Positions 22,645 to 33,500 of a stretch of 64,000 nt of DNA are shown one piece after another. The notes under the pieces are model-generated. The model did not search any database. It saw nothing but the letters and a program-made list of their open reading frames with translations, and had not been told where the DNA came from. Positions within the stretch are counted from its first letter, which is position 1. Every line of letters starts with the position of its first letter. Both the position numbers and the translations under genes were made by a program. The stretch comes from Desmodesmus armatus (lineage: Eukaryota > Chlorophyta > Chlorophyceae > Sphaeropleales > Scenedesmaceae). The DNA lies in the NCBI GenBank assembly GCA_007449985.2, contig VIIQ02000559.1, positions 154,501 to 218,500 on the forward strand, read 5' to 3'.

Positions 22645-25256
22645 CTACACTGCTGGCGGTGTGAGGCTGTACACCAGCTCAGCTGAGTCAGCAGCATGAG
22701 GATTTGCCAGTGCTGGTGCTGCGCCCTTCCCTGGCCGCACAGTGGCGCCGCCTGCACGTGATGCCATGGGCTGGCTAGCCATCCTGCAAGACAACCCGAC
22801 AAGCGGCGGCACCACAGGCAAATAATCCTGCTTTGAATGACGGCAGCACCAAACATTGAGTCATGTGACGGGATGCAGGAGGCTGTGACACATGCAAAAT
22901 GCAATCCTGCTCACACACATGCATGTGCCTCGCATGTTCATAGTATGCTAGCTACACAAGTAATCTTTGTGCTAACACACAACAATCAGGCCACACCTAA
23001 CTGCCGGGATGCTGAGGCAAAGCTTTACCAGTCATCGCTTGACACCCCTGCCCCAGGAGTTGCCCAGCACCTGGACCAAACAGCACTCTGTCACAAGAGT
23101 TCACCGCCACAGCCCGTTGCGCCACAGTTGGGTCTTACCTGTCCTTTATCTCTGCTGCCATGGTCATGAACGCCTGCTCCACGTTGGTGGAGTTTTTGGC
23201 GCTTGTCTCCAGGAAGGGAATGCCAATCTCATCAGCAAACGCCTGCAACACATACATCCACACTGTGAATGATCCAAGCTGTGGTTCATCAGCATTCAAA
23301 CGACGACACCCAACACATGAAGGCAGATACCCAATGCCTGCAATACGTTGACATATACAGCCACGGCCAACAACACGCATACAAATAATCAGCCAGTTAC
23401 GAAGATGCATGGCCATCATGTGTTGAAACCCTCTTGCTGCTGCTGTGGTCATCGGCCGTTGGTCATGCTAGTGGCCGCCAACACAATGCATGCCCCTGTG
23501 CCCGGCACTCCTGGTGGAACTGGTAGTACCATGCAGACCTACCCCGGGTACCCCCCCCCCCCCCGCACAACAGGTTGAGCGCAAAAACTGCAGCAACAAG
23601 GAAGCAAAGCAACTGCTGCTGAATGAGGCTTACACCTCCCCCGAGCCTGAGCTAACGTGAGGATTACTGTGTGTGTGACACACCTTGGCTGTTTGGAAGT
23701 CAACCACACGCTTGGACGTGAGATCACTCTTGTTGCCCACCAGCAGCCTTTTGACATCCTCTTTAGCATACTGATCGATCTCGCCTAACCACTGCTTCAC
23801 ATGGTCAAAGCTGTCTTGGTCAGTCACATCATACACCACCTGGACACAGCACAGCACAGCACAGCACAGCACAGCGCACCATACCACATACAAGAGCAGC
23901 TTTATTGACTGAGGTCTGCCCAAGGTGAACAGCGTTGATGAAAGCCCCTCTCGTGTGTTCCACAGTAGTACAAACACGATCATACCCTTACGCTGTGCAT
24001 TTGCATGCCTCCATAAACGCTTCGAAGCAAAATTCCGAAGGGGTGCATGCTGCAGCTGCATGTGGCATACGCTGAGCACCTTGCCATGCATCCATGCACA
24101 CATCATCATCATCATGCAGCTGCAGTGTCACATGTATACACCATGCGTTGCCATGCCTCCATGCAGCTTCCCCATGGGGCTGTGCAGACAACCTCCCAGC
24201 GGCTGTACAGGCAGCTCCGAGCTCACAGCACACTTCCCTCCCCAACTGCTGCAGCAGCTGAGCAAGCACTGGCTGGTGAGGCAAGGGCTGAAAATGAAAG
24301 TGCTGCTTACAATGATGCCGTGCGCGCCACGGTAGTAGCTGCTGGTGATGGTGCGGTAGCGCTCCTGTCCTGCTGTGTCCCACTGCACAGCACAACAGCA
24401 CACGGTAAAAACTGTGCGCTCAACAGACCTTACAGGTGAACATGGCTTGTTGACTGCATACTGCGACATGCCGGCAGTATATGCACATAACTGCTGCATC
24501 ATTTGGCATTCACAAGCAACAACGAAGTCTGCTGTTGGTGTGCAACAATGGTGGCATCATGCCAACTGGGTGTCGGACACCCAGTTGGGCCTACTGCTGT
24601 CAGTAGCCTACAAAGCTCGTGCTGTGCATGCAAGGAGTCCTGCATTTCCTTCTGGGGCTTACAATCTGCAGCTTGACAACCTTTCCATCAAGCACCACTG
24701 TGCGGATTTTCTGCAGGCACACAATACAATACAACACCTGTTAGAGACACTCGTGCCAGGGCATTGTAGACTGAATGAGCTCCCCAGCTGCTGCAGCTGC
24801 CTGCAGCGTTGCTGCTGTTGTGTTTCCTAGCCCCGCAGTTCACTCACAAAGTCCACTCCTATCGTGTTGATGAACTGCTCAGAGAAGGTATCATCCTGCA
24901 GGAGCAAAGGGGCAGTTGTGTCAGGAAGGTGTCAGGAAGCACAGTAGTCCGTGCTGTCCCAATCCCCTGAGCTCACCGCAAACCTCATCAGCAGACATGA
25001 CTTTCCAACGGCAGAGTCTCCGATGATGAGCAGCTGCAAGAGAAAGACAGGTTTAGGCCATGTGTAGGGCAAGGGGCAGCCTGCATTCCATGATTGTCAA
25101 GGCAGGGTGCATCATATGCAGTTTGCTGTGCATGCCTCACCTTGAACAGGAAGTCGCTGGGGCAGGTTCAGAAGGGAAGCAGGGAGGAGAGTCAGACGTG
25201 ATACAAGTGTGGCTCATGACTGTAGAGACACAATAAACTCACTATTCAGGATTCAT
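22645..25256 (-). CDS. Rab1/YPT1 small GTPase, tandem copy B (prenylation tail out of frame)
   Basis: Nine exons with the same borders and phases as copy A: 25243-25256, 25141-25156, 24977-25033, 24848-24895, 24663-24710, 24311-24382, 23684-23839, 23139-23242 and 22645-22783. The protein keeps MNPEYDFLFK, P-loop GDSAVGKS (Gly to Ala, as in some Rab5-type loops), switch [24 protein letters not shown] and ETSAK. Divergence clusters in the G4 exon (for example [20 protein letters not shown]). In the last exon the run at 22724-22726 has three C where copies A and C have four, so the frame reads on to a stop at 22645 and loses the double Cys. With the fourth base the tail would end KSSCC at 22688. 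I infer an under-called homopolymer and a functional second Rab1, but true loss of prenylation is not excluded. Confidence 0.88.
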
Positions 25257-26580
25257 GGCGCCTCTTGCTGCTTGATCACAGCCAAACGAATGTTGGCGCG
25301 CGCTTTAACTGTGGAAGCAGCCTTCACTGCTGCAAACGCCTTATCAAAGATTTGGGACGAGTTTGATTTGTAAGCTGTATAGCAGGACAGGAAACGTACC
25401 TCCCTTGATCATGTCATCAACTGCCAACTGTACTGCACTGCTGTTGTCAGGCTCAGCACGGTACAAAGTGCCAGATCGTGGTTATAGAAGCAGAACTACG
25501 TGTGCTAGTTTCATCCACCCAGCTAAGTCTGCTGCCAGCGATTTGACTGGTCGTGGCTCTCTTTGGCCATGCTCCTCTGTTCAACAGAATGCACGTTACT
25601 TGGACAGTTCGCTGGGAACCGAAAGTTGTGATCAGGGACCTTATGAGTGAAAGCCTGACTGTTGCCAACAGGCACAGCTTCCCATAGTTGGGTTGGCCAC
25701 TCTGTGATGCAGGAGTGTAGCGTCGTGACTTGAGTACTCATGCACTGCGTTGCTGGCTGACAAAGCAGAGGTTGCTGACAGTCACAGTGCCCATCCTGTT
25801 TTGAGGCATGTTGAACTTGTCTAAAAGTGCCAGAATTCTGGCCACATTTGAAGAGGTGCCTGCTGGCTGGGCAGCTGCTGGGGTCATTGTGCGCCGAGTA
25901 CCTAGTAGCTTTCGTTCTCGGTAGGTTCTCTCACCTGCTTATGCCTAGGTACCGGTAGGCAGCATGCCATGCACGTCAAGTCTGTCAGAACAAGCGATCC
26001 ACCGTCTCACCCAAACCACTTTTCAAGCGCGGAACAAGCCTCAAAGTTCAACAGAAGCCAAACCCAGTGCTGCAATCATGCACTGCATGATGCAGCTGGT
26101 CACATTGCTGACATACCTCCTTGATCGCAGCAGCTTTGCAGCCACCCCGCATGATTGAACAAACCCATCCCTCAGCTCAACAGTACCACACATTGCATCT
26201 ACATGCAGCCCCTGTACATGCCTCTCCAGCACAAAACCATAGCAATTTTTTCTGACGCAACCCTTACTGGCAGCGCTCACACATACGTGTGTGACCATGC
26301 AAGGCCACTGCCAGCTGGGCCCGAAACGATGGAGGCTATCTGCCTCCCTCCACTCCTCCCTGCCTCCCATCCTTCCACCGGGACTCACAACCTCTGGCAT
26401 CATACCCTGCCACCCCAAGCCCCTAGGGCAGTGCTGCAACCCTAGCCAGCCAAAGTCAGGCCCGGCATGTGTGGCTCCTGCAACTACGCGCAATGTGCAG
26501 GATACCTGGGAGCCCAAAATTGGGCGTGTGCGGCCACATACTGTGCTGCTGGTGGTATGAGGCTGTCACAGTGCATCCGC
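25257..26580. other. Spacer between Rab1 copies B and C with a relic of the HYOU1 3' flank
   Basis: The part next to Rab1 B (25257-25960) resembles the 5' flank of Rab1 C (29250-30010), sharing tgttggcgcgc and an acgtacctc splice-donor-like site. It is followed by a ~290-bp segment copied from, or ancestral to, the HYOU1 3' flank. No intact gene is present. Confidence 0.7.
26039..26328. repeat. Segmental duplication, copy 1 (second copy at 30291-30568)
   Basis: This segment matches 30291-30568 over its whole length at about 85-90% by eye: both start cctcaaagttcaacag, contain ttgatcgcagcagctttgcag and atgcagcccctgtacatgcc, and end ggcccgaaac. The second copy lies directly after the HYOU1 stop codon. 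Open frames through both copies differ mainly at amino-acid-changing sites, so coding constraint is not evident. Confidence 0.9.
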
Positions 26581-29249
26581 TCAATAGCAGGTTGATTTGC
26601 CCCTTCTGAAACTGCGCCCCTCCCCTGGCCGCACAGTAGTGCCGCCTGCAGTTGTTGCCACAGGCTGGCTGTCCATCCTGCAAGACAACAAGTCAAGCAG
26701 CAGCAGCACTGGCTTACTGTCCAACTATATGAACGCGGTCGCCCGCAGCACCAACCAATGAGCTGAAAGCCTGACCCGTGGTCAAAGCCAGGAGGCTGTG
26801 ACACATGCAATCCTGCAGCAGGGGCACACCGCCTGCGAAAACTGCATGGCAACCAGCAAAAGTTGCTGCATGCGCAATGTGCATATGCATGCATGGCGGC
26901 GTGTGTCTGCGTTGCTTCAACAGAGCAACGTCATGTTGTACCAGCGTGCCTTCAGCTGGAGGTATTCATGTCACTGCACAAAGTCAGGGGCCACACAGCC
27001 TGCCGCGGGAGTCAGTGCTGCTGCACTGACTGTAAGACCCCCGTTGTCATGGATGGTTGCGGGGAAGGGGGGGGGGTGGCCCCGTGGAGTGGCACGGACA
27101 CAATCAATCGGGCGGACCCAACTGCCGGGATGCTGGTGCCCCAGGGATGCCCCAAGATGTGCGCACTGCTGCGTCCCTAGTACCCTGACCGTTATGCATA
27201 CTGTTGCCCTACAGCGCCCGGGCACAACAGCAACCCTGTCACACAGCTCGACTGCCAAAGCCCATTGGGTCTCACCTGTTCTTGATCTCTGCTACCAAGG
27301 TCATGAATGCCTGCTCCACGTTGGTGGAGTCCTTGGCGCTTGTCTCGAAGAAGGGGATGCCCAACTTATCAGCAAATGCCTGCAAGAAATACCGTGACAG
27401 TCACGTTCAGCATCAAGCACATGACCAACATACAACAAGGCAGACACCCGACACCTGCAGTAGCACCGTGCTACTGCACACACGGTGTGTGACACACCGT
27501 ATATGGCTGTGGCCGTGCGGCCACACCACTTCAATAGCTCACATACGATGACACCCATTCATGCAGATATATATCTACCGTAGTGTTGGACGTGCTGCAG
27601 TATGCCGGCTAAGGCAGATCATGAGCTTGAACCCTGCAACACTAGTGTAGTACGTACTGCTGTACTGATTGTACAACTGCTGCTGAATGCGCCTGACAGT
27701 CGTCCGGGTGAAACACTGTGTCTCCTCAGCCTCCGAGGCTAGCGGCTACGTTGAGGACTCCTGTGTGCGGCCGCCGCCGTGTGGCACACCTTGGCTGTTT
27801 GGTAGTTGACCACATGCTTGGACGTGAGATCACTCTTGTTGCCCACCAGCATCTTGTTGACATTCTTGTCAGCGTACTTGTCAACATCACTCAACCACTC
27901 CTTCACACTGTTCAAGCTGTCTTGGACGGTCACATCATACACCACCTGCACACATCACAATACATCACACCAGAACACACCAAACCGCACCCACCGTGCA
28001 CACCGCAGCACACCACACCACACCACACCAAACAGCAGCATGATGGTATGTTTTCTCAAGGTGACCAGCCTTGTTGCAGTTGAACGCATGGGCATGCCCG
28101 GCACATTTGCATCTGCTATGCCGTGACCGCTTGCACCTTCACATGCTGCTGCGGTGCGCCATGTACCGTGTGTGCCATGCCTCCGTGCAAGCTCCATACA
28201 TAGATGCGGCTGTGCGGACAATCTCCCAGCTGTACAGGCGCTTCAAGTCACACTTCTCTCCCCAACTGCCGCAGGAGCTGTTCAAGCAGTGGCTGCTGAG
28301 GCAAGGGCTGAAACTACAAGTGCTGCTCACAATGACGCCGTGCACGCGAGGTAAATGTGTGTGGGCGAAGTGGCGGTGGGCCGACCGTCCTGTCACGTCC
28401 CACTGCACAGCAAAACAACACACGGTTCACACACTGCATGCTGAATAGTCCGTAACCGTGAATAGGGCTTGTTGGCTGCACATGCAAGCAGTGTGAGTAC
28501 ATAGTTGCTGTAGTAAGCAACATGCACAAGCAAACGGCAAAGTTGCTGGATGTGTGTCACTATATGGGCATGAAACCTTGTTGGGGTAACTGCTGTCTGC
28601 AGGGTCAACCTTAGGATGGTGTCTTCTGGGACTTACAATCTGCAGCTTGACTGCCCTGCCATCAACCACCACTGTGCGGATTCTCTGCAGGCACATAATT
28701 TGACAACACCACACCAGTGAAAGACACTCGCGCAAGGGGCACCCCAGGCATTCCAGGCAGCATCAGCTTTGCCAGCTGCTGTCGGGGTGATGGTGTTACG
28801 CTGCACCCGCCCCAGTCCACTCACAAAGTCTGAGGAAGGCGTGAACAAGTACCGTAGCCTGTATCCTGATACTCGACATCCTGCAGGAGCAAGGAGGCAG
28901 ATGTGTCAGGTAGGGGTTGGGCAAAAAAAGCTGCAGCTGGTCAGTGCTGGTGGAGCATCCTATCTCCGGAACTCACCCCAAACCTAGACAGCAGGCAGGA
29001 CTTTCCAACTCCAGAGTCTCCGATCAGCAGCAACTGCAAGCAAAGAAGATGTTAAGTATACATGCGTGGCCAAAGGCGTGGCAAGGGGCTGTACATCACC
29101 ACGGCATGTACATGTACCTCACCTTGAACAGGAGGTCGCTGGGGAAGGTCCAGAACAGCAGCAGGGAGGAGGATCAGACATGATTCAAGTATTGCATATG
29201 ACTGTAGAGACACACAAACTCACTGCTCAGGTCTCTGCTCAGGATCCAT
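26581..29249 (-). pseudogene. Decayed Rab1/YPT1 tandem copy C
   Basis: All nine exon positions can be found: 29224-29249, 29123-29138, 28977-29033, 28825-28880, 28637-28684, 28331-28402, 27790-27945, 27276-27379 and 26581-26677. The P-loop (GDSGVGKS), NKSD and ETSAK are kept. The switch I exon is 56 nt instead of 48 and unrecognisable, shifting the frame so that a stop falls early in exon 6, after about 70 residues. Exon 6 itself reads WDVTGRS in place of WDTAGQE, so the catalytic Gln and the whole switch II are gone. The last exon ends in STCY rather than a double Cys. Exon 1 carries a 12-nt insertion. Decay is concentrated in exons 4 and 6 while exons 3, 5, 7 and 8 still look selected, so loss may be recent or a partial product may persist. 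Confidence 0.85.
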
Positions 29250-30586
29250 GCTGCCTCAGCACAGCTGAACGAGTGTTGGCGCGCTCCTTCCTTGTGGATG
29301 CAGCCGTGACTGCTGAAAACGCCTGATCATTCTTTAGGGATGGATTTAAATGTGGTTGCTGTACTGCAGCAGGACAACAACGTACCTCGCATGGTTTTGT
29401 CATCAACGGTGCCGTGCACGGTGTAAAGTGTCAGATTGTCTGACAGAGTATAAGAGGTAATCCCCTTGGCTTGATTCAACCATCCAGGTCTGCTGTTGAC
29501 TGACCATGGCTGTTTTGTGGCCAGCAGCATGGATCTTGTGGTCACCGGACTTTTTCGTGTGCGCGATCTGCGACGAATGGAAGAAACCAACATGAAATTT
29601 TGACAGTGTTAACGTATCGCTGCCAATCACAAAGCAATACCCCCTGGTAAAGCATGATTGGTCAACAAGTTGCACACTCTGACTGTGCCGCGGGTGTGAG
29701 ATCCCAACATGTGGGCAAAGTTGGTGACCCCCACCTTGTAGATGCAGACATCTGAAATGAAAGAATTCTACAGTACAGACCTTATAGGTTCCAGCCCCGG
29801 GGCACACTCTTCCAAAGTAACAGTGGCTGGCCCAGTGGGTGTACAGAGCAGGGGTTGCTGACAGTCTAAACCCTGTACCCGTGTTGTCAGTTTTACCCTG
29901 TACCCTGTTGTGTGGGGCATGTTGCACCGCCTGCAGCCATTGTGCGCAAAGTAGATCCCATTTATACTTTCTTCTCACTTAGTGATGCCTAGGAGGCAGC
30001 ATGACATGGATTGTCTGGATATCTGTGCGCAATAAGCTATGGCGCCATAGCCATGGTGGCACCGTCTCCACTACTCATCAACCACTGTAAGTGCAGGTGT
30101 AGTGTGTGCGGATGCGTTGAGGTGCCTTGTAATAAGATCGCAGAGGCTGAAGCTGCCGTGTCTGTCAACGAAAAAGAAGTAGTAAGTGATGCAGATGCAT
30201 GTGCAGCTGAAGCTAGACGATGCGTTGAGGTGCCTGCCAGCGCTGTCAACATGCTGCTCGTGACCGGTTTGGCTCAAGGGGTTGAATGGGCCTCAAAGTT
30301 CAACAGTAGCCAAGCCAGTGCTGCTATCATGCAGCTGGTCACATTGCTGACATATCTCCTTGATCGCAGCAGCTTTGCAGCCACCCCGCATAATTGAACA
30401 AACCCATTCCTCAGCTCAACAATACCACACACAGCATCTACATGCAGCCCCTGTACATGCCTCTCCAGCACAGACCCGTAACAATCTTCTCTCTAACGCA
30501 ACCCTCACTGGCAGCGCTCACACATATGGGTGTGACCATGCATGCTCACACCGCCAGGGCCCGAAACACTACTGTTTCTACTACCC
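29250..30586. other. Spacer between Rab1 copy C and the HYOU1 stop codon
   Basis: It holds the 5' flank of Rab1 C (donor-like acgtac at 29380-29385, 131 bases before the ATG), a short repeat of ccctgtaccc at about 29870-29910, and the HYOU1 3' flank including the segmental duplication 30291-30568. An open frame at 30011-30397 (plus) has no recognisable motif. Confidence 0.5.
30291..30568. repeat. Segmental duplication, copy 2, adjoining the HYOU1 3' end
   Basis: This is the partner of 26039-26328. It ends 18 bases from the HYOU1 stop codon at 30587 and is probably HYOU1 3' UTR. Confidence 0.9.
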
Positions 30587-33500
30587 TCACAACTCTTCAT
30601 GCAGGGGTAGCTCTTCCTCAATCTCCGCCTGCTCTGTCTTCTCGTCACCCTTTGCCGACCCCTTGCTGCCAGCCTCTGACGCATCTGCACCCGCCTTGCC
30701 ATCCGACTGCTCTGCAGATGCACCCTCGGCACCCCCCTCCTTATCCTTATCTCCCTTGTCGGACTTGCTGCCCGTAGTTTCTGTCTCATTTTTCTTGACG
30801 GGGGGTGGCTTGGGCTTCTTCTTGCTGTCCAATTTCTGCACGGCCTTCTCAGCAGCTGTCCATTTGAGGACGAGGTCGGAGGACATGAATGCGGGCTCCT
30901 CTGTGGGCTGCTTCTTGCCCTGAGCATCCTCCTGCTCCTTCAACCAGGACTTGAAGGCGTCCAACTGCAGTGCAGGCACAGCACATCACAGCACATCAGC
31001 ATCTTTGACTTTGCATTGTCCCTGACACGGAAGTCTATCGTCAGCATTGACAACAATGCGGCTGATGTACAGGCGATGTGTACCCGTCTCGTTCACAACA
31101 GGAAGTTGGAGACCTCACCTCCACTGCCAGTGCTCAAGGCAACAGCGCTGAAGGGCTACATGCATGCAGCAGCAAACTGGCCAAATGGACCAGGTGCAAG
31201 CAGCTGACAGTCCTGCCAGTCACCCCTCCATCTCACAGCAAGGTGGTCACTGTGTCACACAGTACGGTACCAGCTGGTATCCGTAGATACTGGGCTACAG
31301 ACTACTAGTCCTAGCACCACAGTGCCCGCCTCACCTTCTCAACAACAGTCTTGGTTTCATTCTCGTGGATCCAAGGCTTGTCCTCAGCCCAGCCGGCGAC
31401 TGTCTTCTCTGCTGCCTCCAGGCGCTCCTTCACACCAGCCAGGATCTGAGCAATGTATCCAGCAGCAGGAAGCATCACGAGCACAACGATCAGCACCCCA
31501 CCGTGCATTTGCTGGTACAAGTGCGATGCTTGTGCGCCTGCCATTGTCATTGCATGAATGTGTCCCCACAACTGAGCAGGGAAGAACCTGGCGCCCTCTA
31601 CCTGGTTTTGGGACTCAATGCATGCTGTGGAAGCTCTACTCACATTGTAACCCCAGCAAGCATAGCTGGGGCGGCATACTGTCACGGCGTACGGCATGCT
31701 CAGCAGGCTCACCTCTAGCGGCTGCATGATCTGCAAGCCCCCCCAGCCAATACGCCAACCTCACCCCCCTACCTGGCTTCCAGACTTGGCGTATGCTGAG
31801 AAGGATCAGATGCCGAGATGCCAAGCAGCACTCAGCTAGCTATATTTACTCGGCTAGCTATCTTTACCCCAAGCCCTCGCATAACCCCAGCAGGCTCACC
31901 TCTGGCCGCAGCTCCGCCTCGCTGGCCCTCAACGTGATGGGCTTGCCCACCACCTGCAACGCCTTGAGCTTGGCAGTGAACGCTGCTGCGTCAGCGGTCT
32001 CGCCGTCGCCGTACAGCCAGTCCTCCCCTTCACTCAGCTGCTCGGTGAACTTCACACGCTCCTCCTCAGTGGTCACCTGAGGGCAACATTGGGGGCAGTA
32101 CAGTTAAGCGATTGGGGACAGAGTAACAACCTCGGCACCAGCCAGCGGGCCAGGGCTCATTGGGGCACCCAGAGAGCCTACTGACATACCCCAGTCTCTC
32201 AGGTCAGGTGTGAGGGCAATCGAGGATACCCGCCAAGCCAGCCGCCAATTCCCGTACCATCCCTCCCTGCCCCTCTTCCCCCCTCTCACCACCTGTTTGT
32301 ACCCCGTCTTCCCCTTCCTTCCCTATGAGCCCCCCTCACTTACCTCCACCACCCCCCTGCCCCCTACACTGTCGCCCCCATCCCTTCACTCTGCTGCTCT
32401 TGCCCGTCACCCACCTGCAAGTACAGCTCATCTGTCTCCAGCTTCTCCCGTGTGTTGATGATGTACGTCTCCAGGTCGTTCTTCGCCTTGGCTGTAGCAG
32501 CCTTCACCATCTCTGCCAGTGTCCAACGTGTTATGTTGGCTGTAGCAAGCTCATACACCTCGCCTGCCAGTGGGGTGTGGGCCAGCCTGGGGCCAGAGAC
32601 ATTCAGGTTCACCTGCATATGCACAATTTGCAGCAGGATAGGCAAGTGTGCAGGCGATTTTGAGTGAGTGGATGGCTGTAGCAAGCTCATACACCTCCCC
32701 TGACAGTGGGGTGTGGGCCAGACCGGGACCAGAGACATTGAGCGACACCTGCATATGCATGCATGGCAGCAGGATAGGGGTGTGCAGGCACATAATGAGC
32801 GAGTCGCAGACTGTCGCAGATTTGGACCCTCCAATGGCAGCAGCGGGGCACACCTTAAATCTTAGAGGATATAAAAGAGTCATGTCATATACCAGCTGTG
32901 ACGGAAACATTCCGACAAGCCAAGACTAGTGGCGTTCACGCGGGGATCAGACAAGGGACACCCGCATCCAGGGAGCGCAGGGTAACTGGCATGACGGCGC
33001 AAAAGTAGTGCTGAAGTCTGCTGGCTGCAAACAAAGCAGGAGGGTCCATCCGCGACATGTCAGTCAACACGATTGACAGCCAATGCACGAGTGCAGCAGG
33101 CGGCATGCACAGCAACTGGGAGGTGACAGTACACAATCGCTGTCACAGAAAGCACGACATACGGCCACTGAGGCACCACACGACCAACAAATCCCTGACC
33201 AGCAGCTAGCTACTTCCCAAGCAGCACCTACGTGGTACGTCTTCTTGCGTGTGACTTGGATCGTCTTCTTGATCATCTTGGGAAGCACAGGGGCCTCTGT
33301 CTTTGTGGCATTGGCCTCCGTCTTGGTGGCATTGGCCTTGCTGTCTGTCTCATCATCCGCATCTGCACACAAAGCAGACATGCAGGCCCCACACGCATGG
33401 CGGTTCATCTACTATAGTGTGTAACACATGCTGTTGCTGTCCTGGCATGCGCAAGGCAGCACTGACAATTTTGCAGCATCAAGGCCGCTGCCTTGGCGGC

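Noticed and set aside
24560..24587. Short perfect palindrome ccaactgggtgtc/gacacccagttgg in a Rab1 B intron
   Set aside because: Only about 13 bases per arm, too short to group with the four long hairpins.
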